Shown here: one piece after another, positions 13,235 to 19,390 of the stretch
Layout: each line of letters starts with the position of its first letter
Numbering within the stretch: the stretch's first letter is position 1
Source: Eggerthellaceae bacterium
GTDB lineage: Bacteria > Actinomycetota > Coriobacteriia > Coriobacteriales > Eggerthellaceae
Reading direction: 5' to 3'
Length of the DNA stretch: 19,390 nt
NCBI GenBank assembly: GCA_017559045.1
Contig: JAFYTB010000154.1
Location: 1 to 19,390 of the forward strand
Program-made: the position numbers and the translations under genes
Notes under the pieces: model-generated
Told to the model about the DNA's origin: nothing
Database searches by the model: none
The model's input: only the letters and a program-made list of their open reading frames with translations

Positions 13235-13516
13235 ATGGCAGCAGCAATCATTCTTGGTTTGCTTTCCGGCATCTTGGGGTTTGTTCCTCTTGCCGTCGGG
13301 CTGCACATGACGAAGAAAGTGACTGAGACTAGCAATTTCGGTCATATGGCCATCCTTATGTTGGGCCTCATCATTTCCTTCGTCATCCTGTTCGCTGCTG
13401 CGGTCATTTGCGTTTTGGTCGCTCGCGATATCGTTCTGTACTTCGTTCTCTCTGAGGCTATTAGTTTGTGCCTGGTTACTATCGGCTTTGGAATTTCCAG
13501 AGTCGTGAGGAAATAA
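13235..13516 (+). CDS. Small integral membrane protein in the atpI position
   Basis: The 93-residue protein has three predicted transmembrane helices (about 4-22, 38-62 and 66-88), separated by HMTKKVTETSNFGH and a short ARD turn, and ends with the basic SRVVRK. I do not recognise a specific family from the residues. It is the first gene after the atp promoter region and lies 19 bases before atpB, the place of atpI in many F-type ATP synthase operons. AtpI proteins are small, poorly conserved membrane proteins that help c-ring assembly. An AtpI-like role is therefore inferred from position and topology only. The ATG at 13235 has only a weak upstream purine stretch (GAGAGTAGG). Confidence 0.75.
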   Translation: MAAAIILGLLSGILGFVPLAVGLHMTKKVTETSNFGHMAILMLGLIISFVILFAAAVICVLVARDIVLYFVLSEAISLCLVTIGFGISRVVRK

Positions 13517-13535
13517 GCAAGGAAAGGTTTGACAC

Positions 13536-14321
13536 GTGGACGCTCTTTCTATTCTTTCCGCCGACGTACCTCATTTGCAGGAGTCCTTTAACTCCGCTGT
13601 GGTCATCGGCACTGCCGAGATCGGCATGACGCAGTACATCCTTTGGATGATCATCTGCTGGCTCATCACCCTGGCTGTCGTTATGACCGCCGCCAAGAAG
13701 CTTTCCCTGGTCCCCAGCGGCAAGTTCTCCAGCATCGTCGAGTATGGCTACAACTTCGTAGCTAAGGACATGGGCGAGGGCGTCATCGGTCACGGCTACA
13801 AGAAGCACGTGCCCTTCCTGGCTACGCTGTTCTTCTTCATCCTGATCAGCAACTTCGTCGGTCTTATCCCCGGCTGCAAGACCCCCACTGGTACCATCTC
13901 TGTTACCTGGGCGCTTGCTACCATTTCGTTCTTCTACTTCAACTATTACGGCATTAAGGCTCATGGCGGTCTTGCTTACATCAAGTCGCTCGCTCCGTCC
14001 GGCCTGCCGAAGCCGATGGTTCCGGTTATCTGGTTCTTCGAGCTCATCTCGCTCATCCTTCGTTGGCTCACCCTGGCTGTCCGACTCTACGGCAACATGT
14101 TCGCAGGCCACATGGTTCTCGGCATCTTCGCCCTGGCTGCTAGCGTGTTCCTGACCACCGGCATCCAGTCTGCCGACTTCCTCACTGCGGGTCTTTCTAT
14201 CCCGTGGTTCCTCATGGTTGTTGCAATGTACGCGCTTGAGACCCTCGTTGCCTTCCTTCAGGCATACGTCTTCACCATCCTCAGCGCTGTGTACATCAAC
14301 CTCGCAACCTCTTCTCACTAA
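13536..14321 (+). CDS. atpB: ATP synthase F0 subunit a
   Basis: Subunit a forms the two proton half-channels beside the c ring. The 261-residue hydrophobic protein carries the essential arginine R183 in LAVRLYGNMFAGH, with N187 and H192 in the same helix, and the C-terminal helix with E235 and Q242 (ALETLVAFLQAYVF). The first half shows ISNFVGLIPG at 104-113, also typical. Translation starts with GTG at 13536, with AAGGAAAGG at 13519-13527 eight bases upstream; no better ATG exists. It follows the small membrane protein by 19 bases. The 160-base gap to atpE is unusually long and structured. Confidence 0.96.
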   Translation: MDALSILSADVPHLQESFNSAVVIGTAEIGMTQYILWMIICWLITLAVVMTAAKKLSLVPSGKFSSIVEYGYNFVAKDMGEGVIGHGYKKHVPFLATLFFFILISNFVGLIPGCKTPTGTISVTWALATISFFYFNYYGIKAHGGLAYIKSLAPSGLPKPMVPVIWFFELISLILRWLTLAVRLYGNMFAGHMVLGIFALAASVFLTTGIQSADFLTAGLSIPWFLMVVAMYALETLVAFLQAYVFTILSAVYINLATSSH

Positions 14322-14481
14322 GAGAACTCAGAGCTTCGGGGCGATTCCCCAGCGCACTGGCTCAGCGCACGGCGCATGGCGCCAATCCCGTTCGGGTTTA
14401 TCCGGCACCCACGTGGCCGGTGACCATATGTAGTAATAGTTTTTGGGAAACAGGCTCAAAAACGGTAAAAGGAGGAAACTC
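14322..14481 (+). promoter_or_regulatory. Structured atpB-atpE intercistronic region with a U-rich translational enhancer candidate
   Basis: The gap holds a series of GC-rich hairpins: GGGG 14338-14341 with CCCC 14347-14350; GGCGC 14371-14375 with GCGCC 14379-14383; and CCGGC 14402-14406 with GCCGG 14416-14420, enclosing the palindrome CCACGTGG. It then changes to AT-rich sequence, where GTTTTTG 14439-14445 can pair with CAAAAAC 14457-14463. AAAAGGAGG at 14467-14475 is the very strong SD of atpE. This arrangement fits an mRNA processing/stability block followed by an enhancer that raises translation of subunit c, which is needed in about ten copies per enzyme. No coding sequence is supported. 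Confidence 0.55.
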
Positions 14482-14700
14482 ATGGAAACTACCCTTATCA
14501 TTGCCGCACTGAAGGTTGTCGGCTACGGCCTCGGCGCAATCGGCCCTGGCATCGGCATCGGCATCGCTTGCTACGGCTGCTGCGTCGCTTCTGCACGTCA
14601 GCCTGAGCTCGCTGGCAAGATGTTCACCAACTTCATCATCGGCGCTGCTCTGGCCGAGGCTCTCGCGCTCATCGGCTTCGTTCTCGCGTTCATCATGTAA
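14482..14700 (+). CDS. atpE: ATP synthase F0 subunit c
   Basis: Subunit c forms the rotating proton-carrying ring. The 72-residue hairpin protein has helix 1 with the glycine motif GAIGPGIGIGIA (18-29), the polar loop ARQPE (38-42) and helix 2 with the ion-binding carboxylate E59 in GAALAEALALIG. The residues that mark Na+ rings (Gln in helix 1, Ser after the Glu and the later Tyr) are I26, A60 and I64 here, so proton use is predicted. Unusual are three cysteines just before the loop (C30, C33, C34), where most c subunits have G-K-A-x-E-type residues. AAAAGGAGG lies six bases before ATG 14482; an in-frame TTG at 14443 was rejected. Confidence 0.97.
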   Translation: METTLIIAALKVVGYGLGAIGPGIGIGIACYGCCVASARQPELAGKMFTNFIIGAALAEALALIGFVLAFIM

Positions 14701-14757
14701 ATTCTCTGGTCTGATTCGCAAAACAAAGCCGCGAAAAGGCTAGAAGGAGGTATGTAC

Positions 14758-15369
14758 GTGAAAACAAGAGCGAACAAAGTGGCCAAGCTGAGCGCCTGCG
14801 CGCTGGTTGCTTCCGCTGCTTTCCCTGCGCTCGCGTTTGCTAGCGAAGAGGGCGAGGGTGCAGCAGGTATTGCTGCAATTCTTCCCAACATGATGGAGTT
14901 CATCCCCATGTTGATCGCCTTCATCATCCTCTGGGTCGTTCTTGCTAAGCTCGGCTGGCCGGTATTCGCCGGTATGCTCGAGAAGCGTGAGACTACTATC
15001 AGGGAAGCCCTGAAGAAGTCCGAGGAAGCTCAGATCGAGAGCGAGCGCGTGCTGGCAGAGTACAAGGAGCAGCTCGCAGACGCGAAGACTCAGTCTGCTC
15101 AGCTTATCGCCGAGGCTCGTGCCACGGCAGAGGCTGTTAAGGCTGACATCACCGCTAAGGCTCAGGCCGAGGCGGCTGACATGATCGCCAAGGCGAAGGT
15201 GGCTATCGAGGCTGAGAAGAAGCAGGCTGTTGCCGATCTTCAGGCTTCCGTTGCTGACATCTCTGTTGATGTTGCTGCCCGTCTTATCGGTGAGGAGCTC
15301 ACCGACGACGAGCATCGCAAGATCATCGAGCGCTACGTGAACGAGGCAGGTAGCTTCAATGCCAACTAA
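14758..15369 (+). CDS. atpF: ATP synthase F0 subunit b with a signal-peptide-like N-terminus
   Basis: Subunit b is the peripheral stalk that holds F1 to F0. The start is GTG 14758, because AGAAGGAGG at 14742-14750 lies seven bases upstream. An in-frame ATG at 14752 is only one base from that site and would add two residues. The 203 residues show a basic start (KTRANKVAK), a hydrophobic stretch (11-27) and an AFA/SEE junction near residue 28, which together look like a cleavable signal peptide. A second hydrophobic helix follows at about 46-70 (MEFIPMLIAFIILWVVLAKLG), which is the usual b membrane anchor, then a long Ala/Glu/Lys-rich coiled coil to about 178 and the delta-binding end. The stop overlaps the atpH start by 11 bases. 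Confidence 0.93.
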   Translation: MKTRANKVAKLSACALVASAAFPALAFASEEGEGAAGIAAILPNMMEFIPMLIAFIILWVVLAKLGWPVFAGMLEKRETTIREALKKSEEAQIESERVLAEYKEQLADAKTQSAQLIAEARATAEAVKADITAKAQAEAADMIAKAKVAIEAEKKQAVADLQASVADISVDVAARLIGEELTDDEHRKIIERYVNEAGSFNAN

Positions 15370-15937
15370 TCGTCTTGTCGTCAAAGAACAAATCGCTACG
15401 TATGCTGGCGTCATGTATGACGCAGCTTACGCAGCTGGCGGGCAGGATGCTGTGCTCGAGGTGCGCAATCAGATGGAGCAGATCATCTCCATCATGCACT
15501 CCGACATGGAACTCTCCGGTGCCCTGAGCAACGCTGGCTACACCGCTGAGCAGCGCAACGGTCTCGTGAAGGCCGTCTTCGCCGAGTGCAACCCGGCATT
15601 TGTCGAGGTTCTGGCCGTCATGGCCGAGCGCGGCGACGCTGATCTGCTGGGCCGTGTGTTCCAGGCTTACGGAGAGCTACTTGATACCAAGTTGAATGTG
15701 TGTGTGGTAGACGTTACGACCGTCGTTGCACTCGACGACAACCTGCGCCACATCATTACGAAAAAGGCCGAAGCCGATCTGAGCAAGACTGTCGTTCTGC
15801 GTGAGCGTATCGACAAGTCCATTTTGGGCGGCATCATCATGAGCACTGGCGGCAAGTACATCGACGCAAGCGTCGTGTCTCAGCTGAACAAGGCCCGCAA
15901 CGTGCTCAAGGAAACAACAGATGGAGGTGAATGCTAG
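15359..15937 (+). CDS. atpH: ATP synthase F1 subunit delta
   Basis: Delta joins the b stalk to the top of the alpha3beta3 head. The 192 residues show a helical N-terminal domain (YAGVMYDAAYAAG, QMEQIISIMHSD, VLAVMAERGD) and the conserved C-terminal region with VTTVVALDD, LRERIDKSILGGIIMSTGGKYIDASV and LNKARNVLKE. It is near the usual length (about 180). The ATG at 15359 lies inside the end of atpF, so translation is probably coupled; AGGCAGG lies just upstream. It is not fused to subunit b, unlike the mycobacterial b-delta protein. The TAG stop shares its last base with the atpA GTG start. Confidence 0.93.
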   Translation: MPTNRLVVKEQIATYAGVMYDAAYAAGGQDAVLEVRNQMEQIISIMHSDMELSGALSNAGYTAEQRNGLVKAVFAECNPAFVEVLAVMAERGDADLLGRVFQAYGELLDTKLNVCVVDVTTVVALDDNLRHIITKKAEADLSKTVVLRERIDKSILGGIIMSTGGKYIDASVVSQLNKARNVLKETTDGGEC

Positions 15938-17502
15938 TGACTGAAATCACCGCTAAGTCTATTGACGATGCTCTGCGCAAGCAGCTTGATGCTCTGAATG
16001 TCAGCGTTGAGTCTCGCGAGGTCGGTACGGTTATCCAGGTCGGCGACGGTATTGCTCGCGTTGATGGCCTGCGTGACGCTATGGCAGGCGAGCTCCTCGA
16101 GTTCGTGGGTGAGGGTGGTAAGACCGTTTATGGTCTGGCCCAGAACCTCGAAGAGGATGAGGTTGGCGCTGTTCTTCTCGGTGACGTCACCGCAATCAAG
16201 GAAAACGATCAGGTTCGTACGACTGGTCGTATCGTGGAGGTTCCGGCAGGCAAGGGCCTGCTCGGCCGCGTTGTTAACCCGCTGGGTATGCCTATCGACG
16301 GCAAGGGCCCCATCAATGCTGAGGGTTATCGCCCCGTTGAGTTCAAGGCTCCGGGCGTTATCTCCCGCCAGCCCGTTCACGAGCCCGTTCAGACCGGTAT
16401 CCTCGCTATCGACTCGATGATTCCGATCGGCCGTGGCCAGCGTGAGCTCATCATTGGCGACCGCCAGACTGGTAAGACCGCTATCGCTGTCGACGCCATC
16501 ATCAACCAGAAGGATACCGACATCGTCTGTATCTATGTTGCCATCGGTCAGAAGGCTTCCACGGTTGCTGGCATCGTCGAGACCCTCGAGCGCTACGGCG
16601 TTATGGAGAAGACCATCATCGTCGCAGCAAACGCTTCCGACTCCGCTCCGCTCCAGTACATCGCTCCGATGGCTGGCGCTGCAATGGGCGAGTACTTCGT
16701 TTACAACGGCGAGGATGGCCAGCCGGCATCCAAGGAGAACCCGGGCCGTGCGGTCCTCATCATCTACGATGACCTCTCCAAGCAGGCTGTTGCTTACCGT
16801 CAGATGTCTCTGACCCTGCGTCGTCCTCCGGGACGCGAGGCTTATCCTGGCGACGTCTTCTACCTGCATTCTCGCCTGCTCGAGCGTGCTGTTAAGATGT
16901 CCGAGGAGAACGGCTCTGGCTCCATGACCGCTCTGCCGATCATTGAGACCCAGGCTGGCGACGTCTCCGCCTACATTCCGACTAACGTCATTTCCATTAC
17001 CGACGGTCAGATCTTCCTCCAGACCGACCTCTTCTTCCAGGGCCAGCGCCCCGCAGTTGACGTCGGTATCTCGGTTTCCCGAGTTGGTGGCTCCGCTCAG
17101 ATCAAGGCTATGAAGCAGGTCGCAGGCTCTCTGCGTCTTGACCTCGCTTCCTACCGTGAGCTTCAGGCGTTCACCCAGTTCGGTTCCGACCTGGACAAGG
17201 CTACCCAGGATCAGCTCAACCGCGGTGCCCGCATGACCGAGCTGCTCAAGCAGGGTCGCTACAACCCGATGCCGGTCGCTGAGCAGGTTTCTGCTATCTT
17301 CGCTGGCAACGAGGGCTTCCTGGACGACCTGCCGGTTGGCGATGTCGTTCGCTTCCGTACCGAGCTTCTCGACTACATGCGTGCCTCCAAGCCGGAGATC
17401 CTCGCTGCTATCGTTGAGAAGAAGACGCTGACCGACGAGATCAAGGCTGACCTGCGTGCTGCTATTGGCGCATTCAAGCAGTCCTTCGCGGTTACGGCGT
17501 AA
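15937..17502 (+). CDS. atpA: ATP synthase F1 subunit alpha
   Basis: Alpha forms the non-catalytic nucleotide-binding half of the hexameric head. The start is GTG 15937 (VTEITAKSID). GGAGGTGA at 15923-15930, fully complementary to the 16S 3' end, is six bases upstream, whereas the ATG at 15931 directly abuts that site. The 521 residues show the N-terminal beta-barrel (VGTVIQVGDGIARV, 29-42), Walker A GDRQTGKT (174-181), the Walker B region LIIYDDLSKQA, RRPPGREAYPGDVFYLHSRLLERA, and the arginine-finger region ISVSRVGGSAQ. The C-terminal helical domain is complete. Length and all motifs are ordinary. It overlaps atpH by one base and precedes atpG by 13 bases. Confidence 0.98.
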   Translation: MTEITAKSIDDALRKQLDALNVSVESREVGTVIQVGDGIARVDGLRDAMAGELLEFVGEGGKTVYGLAQNLEEDEVGAVLLGDVTAIKENDQVRTTGRIVEVPAGKGLLGRVVNPLGMPIDGKGPINAEGYRPVEFKAPGVISRQPVHEPVQTGILAIDSMIPIGRGQRELIIGDRQTGKTAIAVDAIINQKDTDIVCIYVAIGQKASTVAGIVETLERYGVMEKTIIVAANASDSAPLQYIAPMAGAAMGEYFVYNGEDGQPASKENPGRAVLIIYDDLSKQAVAYRQMSLTLRRPPGREAYPGDVFYLHSRLLERAVKMSEENGSGSMTALPIIETQAGDVSAYIPTNVISITDGQIFLQTDLFFQGQRPAVDVGISVSRVGGSAQIKAMKQVAGSLRLDLASYRELQAFTQFGSDLDKATQDQLNRGARMTELLKQGRYNPMPVAEQVSAIFAGNEGFLDDLPVGDVVRFRTELLDYMRASKPEILAAIVEKKTLTDEIKADLRAAIGAFKQSFAVTA

Positions 17503-17515
17503 AGGCAGGTAGACC

Positions 17516-18439
17516 ATGCCCAACCTTCACGATATCGAAAGGCGTATCAAGTCCGTCACCTCGACGAAGCAGATCACGCGCACCATGGAAATGGTTGCAG
17601 CTGCAAAGATCCGTAAGTCGACTGAGCGCATGGTTAGCGCGCTGCCCTGGGCTGTCACGGTTTCTGACATGCTCATCAACGCTGCTAAGTATGCTCCGGT
17701 TGATTCCGAGCCGCTGCTGCAGGTCCATGATGAGATTAAGCGTACTCTTCTCGTGGTCGTGACCTCTGACCGTGGCCTTGCTGGTGGTTTCAACAGCAAC
17801 GTGCTGCGTTACGCCGATAGGCTCATCAAGGAGAAGGAACGTCAGGGCATCGAGGTACAGGTTGTTGCGTGTGGCAAGAAGGCCATTGGCTACTTCAACT
17901 ACCGCAACATCAAGCCGGTTATGGAATTCGCGGGCTTCTCTGCTGATCCTACTTATGAGCAGGCAGCACAGATCTCCGTTTATGCAGGCAACAGCTATCG
18001 CGATGGCGAGCTGGACGAGGTTATCGTTCTGTACAACCATGCGAAGAATGCTGCTGAGCAGAAGCTGATCGAGCAGCAGGTGCTGCCGGTCTGCCAGAAG
18101 ACCTACGCCGAAATTCTGGGCTTGAACAAGCAGGAGGATGTTTTCGCTGACTTCGTTGAGAAGGAAGGCACCATTCCCGGCGACATCGACTTCGAGCCCG
18201 ACCCCGAGTCGGTCATGTTCTACTTGATGAAGTCGTATCTGCGCAATGCGTTCTACTTTGCGCTTCTTGACTCGGCTGCGGGCGAACAAGGCGCTCGCCG
18301 CAATGCAATGAAGTCGGCTACCGACAATGCGAACGAGATGGTCTCGACGCTGACCCGCGTGTACAACCGTGCACGTCAGGGCGCGATTACCACCGAGATC
18401 AACGAGATCGTTGGCGGTGCCGCAGCTTTGGAGGAATAA
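17516..18439 (+). CDS. atpG: ATP synthase F1 subunit gamma
   Basis: Gamma is the central rotating shaft. The 307 residues carry the conserved N-terminal helix (DIERRIKSVTSTKQITRTMEMVAAAKIRK, spanning about 6-34), the Rossmann-like middle with VVVTSDRGLAGGFNSNV (about 79-95) and the C-terminal helix ending KSATDNANEMVSTLTRVYNRARQ and ITTEINEIVGGAAALEE. It is slightly longer than the E. coli protein (287), as in many actinobacteria. GGCAGG at 17504-17509 lies six bases before the ATG. Its TAA directly abuts the atpD ATG with no bases between, and the atpD SD (GGAGG at 18430-18434) lies inside the gamma coding end, so coupling is likely. Confidence 0.97.
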   Translation: MPNLHDIERRIKSVTSTKQITRTMEMVAAAKIRKSTERMVSALPWAVTVSDMLINAAKYAPVDSEPLLQVHDEIKRTLLVVVTSDRGLAGGFNSNVLRYADRLIKEKERQGIEVQVVACGKKAIGYFNYRNIKPVMEFAGFSADPTYEQAAQISVYAGNSYRDGELDEVIVLYNHAKNAAEQKLIEQQVLPVCQKTYAEILGLNKQEDVFADFVEKEGTIPGDIDFEPDPESVMFYLMKSYLRNAFYFALLDSAAGEQGARRNAMKSATDNANEMVSTLTRVYNRARQGAITTEINEIVGGAAALEE

Positions 18440-19390
18440 ATGGCTGAAACTATTGAAAAAGCGGCCAAGCAGGGCGCCGTCGGACGTATCGTCCGTATCG
18501 TCGGCGCCGTCGTAGATGTCGAGTTTCCCCCGGATGCGATGCCGGCAATCTACAACGCTCTGACCGTTAATGCAAAGACCCCCATGGGTGAGATCAGCAC
18601 GATCCTCGAGGTTCAGACCCATCTTCCGGGTGACCTCGTACGTACCGTTGCTATGTCTTCCACCGATGGCCTGGTGCGCGGTGTCGAGGCTGTCGACACT
18701 GGCTCGCCGATCATGATGCCCGTGGGTCCCAACACCCTGGGCCGCATCTGGAACGTTATGGGTGAGCCGGTTGACGGCAAGCCCATGCCGGAGATCGATC
18801 AGTGGATGCCCATCCACCATCCGGCACCTGCCTTCGAGACCCTGACCACCACGACCGAGATCTTCGAGACCGGCATTAAGGTTATCGACCTCATCGAGCC
18901 TTATGTTAAGGGCGGTAAGACTGGTCTGTTCGGCGGCGCAGGCGTTGGCAAGACCGTTACCATCCAGGAGCTCATCAACAACCTCGCTCAGGAGCATGGT
19001 GGCACCTCCGTCTTCACCGGCGTTGGCGAGCGTACCCGTGAGGGTACCGACCTCTTCCTCGAGATGAGCGAGTCTGGCGTTATCCACAAGACCTGTCTTG
19101 TTTACGGCCAGATGAACGAGCCTCCGGGAGCACGTCTTCGCGTCGGCCTTGCTGGTCTGACCGAGGCTGAGTACTTCCGTGATCAGGGCCAGGACGTTCT
19201 TCTGTTCGTTGACAACGTCTTCCGCTTCACCCAGGCAGGCTCCGAGGTGTCCGCACTTCTCGGCCGTATGCCCTCCGCAGTTGGTTACCAGCCCACGCTG
19301 GCAACTGAGATGGGTGACATGCAGGAGCGCATTACGTCCACGAACGTTGGCTCCATTACCTCCGTTCAGGCTGTCTACGTCCCCGCAGAC
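18440..19390 (+). CDS. atpD: ATP synthase F1 subunit beta, N-terminal 317 residues (cut by window end)
   Basis: Beta carries the catalytic sites of the ATP synthase. The visible part includes the beta-barrel domain (GRIVRIVGAVVDVEF, about 15-29), GRIWNVMGEPVDG (101-113), the P-loop GGAGVGKT (165-172), catalytic E197 in GERTREG, MNEPPGARLRVGL and the Walker B stretch VLLFVDNVFRFTQAG with D258. The frame is open to the last base, so the gene continues; the DELSEED region and atpC would lie beyond the window. The start ATG 18440 follows the atpG stop directly, with GGAGG five bases upstream. Confidence 0.97.
   Translation, partial: MAETIEKAAKQGAVGRIVRIVGAVVDVEFPPDAMPAIYNALTVNAKTPMGEISTILEVQTHLPGDLVRTVAMSSTDGLVRGVEAVDTGSPIMMPVGPNTLGRIWNVMGEPVDGKPMPEIDQWMPIHHPAPAFETLTTTTEIFETGIKVIDLIEPYVKGGKTGLFGGAGVGKTVTIQELINNLAQEHGGTSVFTGVGERTREGTDLFLEMSESGVIHKTCLVYGQMNEPPGARLRVGLAGLTEAEYFRDQGQDVLLFVDNVFRFTQAGSEVSALLGRMPSAVGYQPTLATEMGDMQERITSTNVGSITSVQAVYVPAD

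Noticed and set aside
13479..14318. A 279-codon minus-strand frame opposite atpB
   Set aside because: The product is a charged low-complexity sequence, as expected from the complement of a membrane-protein gene.
14791..14802. A lipobox-like L-S-A-C at residues 11-14 of AtpF
   Set aside because: Only a charged ten-residue stretch precedes it, with no hydrophobic region before the cysteine, so lipoprotein processing is unlikely.
15934..17523. A 529-codon open frame on the minus strand opposite atpA
   Set aside because: It mirrors the coding frame of a certain, highly expressed gene whose biased codon use removes stops on the other strand. It starts inside the next gene, has no SD and the product shows no recognisable domain.
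17492..19087. A 531-codon open frame on the minus strand opposite atpG and atpD
   Set aside because: Same codon-bias shadow effect, spanning two real genes; no family motif in the product.

Overview
The window is bacterial chromosome, essentially all housekeeping genes, at moderately high GC. The protein sequences and gene order look most like a Gram-positive actinobacterium of the class Coriobacteriia (Collinsella/Olsenella/Atopobium-like). That placement is an impression from the proteins, not a computed result. No insertion sequence, prophage, CRISPR array, plasmid or defence genes were seen.

Layout. (1) Bases 1-3581, plus strand: the 3' end of tuf with a terminator, then rpmG, tRNA-Trp(CCA), secE, nusG, rplK and rplA, closed by a very strong terminator. 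This is a translation/transcription/secretion block, with candidate RNA structures before rplK and before rplA. (2) Bases 3582-4598: six tandem imperfect 26-bp repeats that each carry an extended -10-like core lie directly upstream of map (methionine aminopeptidase), which ends in a hairpin shared with the convergent nadK. (3) Bases 4609-13113: nadK on the minus strand, divergent from a plus-strand run of murJ (lipid II flippase), an ATP-grasp ligase of the D-aspartate-ligase type, a tsaC/Sua5-alpha/beta-hydrolase fusion, glpK, rpiB and a dCMP deaminase gene, ending in a strong terminator. (4) Bases 13114-19390: the F-type ATP synthase operon, with a small membrane protein in the atpI position, then atpB, atpE, atpF, atpH, atpA, atpG and the first 317 codons of atpD, which runs off the window.

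How the genes work together. Block 1 supplies ribosomal proteins, elongation factor, NusG and the SecE translocon subunit. In block 3, murJ and the ATP-grasp ligase plausibly cooperate in peptidoglycan precursor modification and export. The hydrolase half of the fusion resembles monoacylglycerol lipases and sits directly before glycerol kinase, which suggests glycerol salvage. The atp operon encodes a proton-type enzyme, because the Na+-ligand residues are absent from subunit c. Tight spacing, stop/start overlaps (atpF-atpH, atpH-atpA, atpG-atpD) and GTG starts placed at ideal distance from strong Shine-Dalgarno sites point to translational coupling.

Most worth a second look: the 26-bp promoter-like repeat array before map; the tsaC-hydrolase fusion, which has a complete internal ribosome-binding site exactly at the domain junction; the C-terminal tail on ribosomal protein L11; a MurJ lacking the acidic residue equivalent to E. 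coli D39; a cysteine-rich c subunit; a signal-peptide-like start on AtpF; and the structured atpB-atpE gap.
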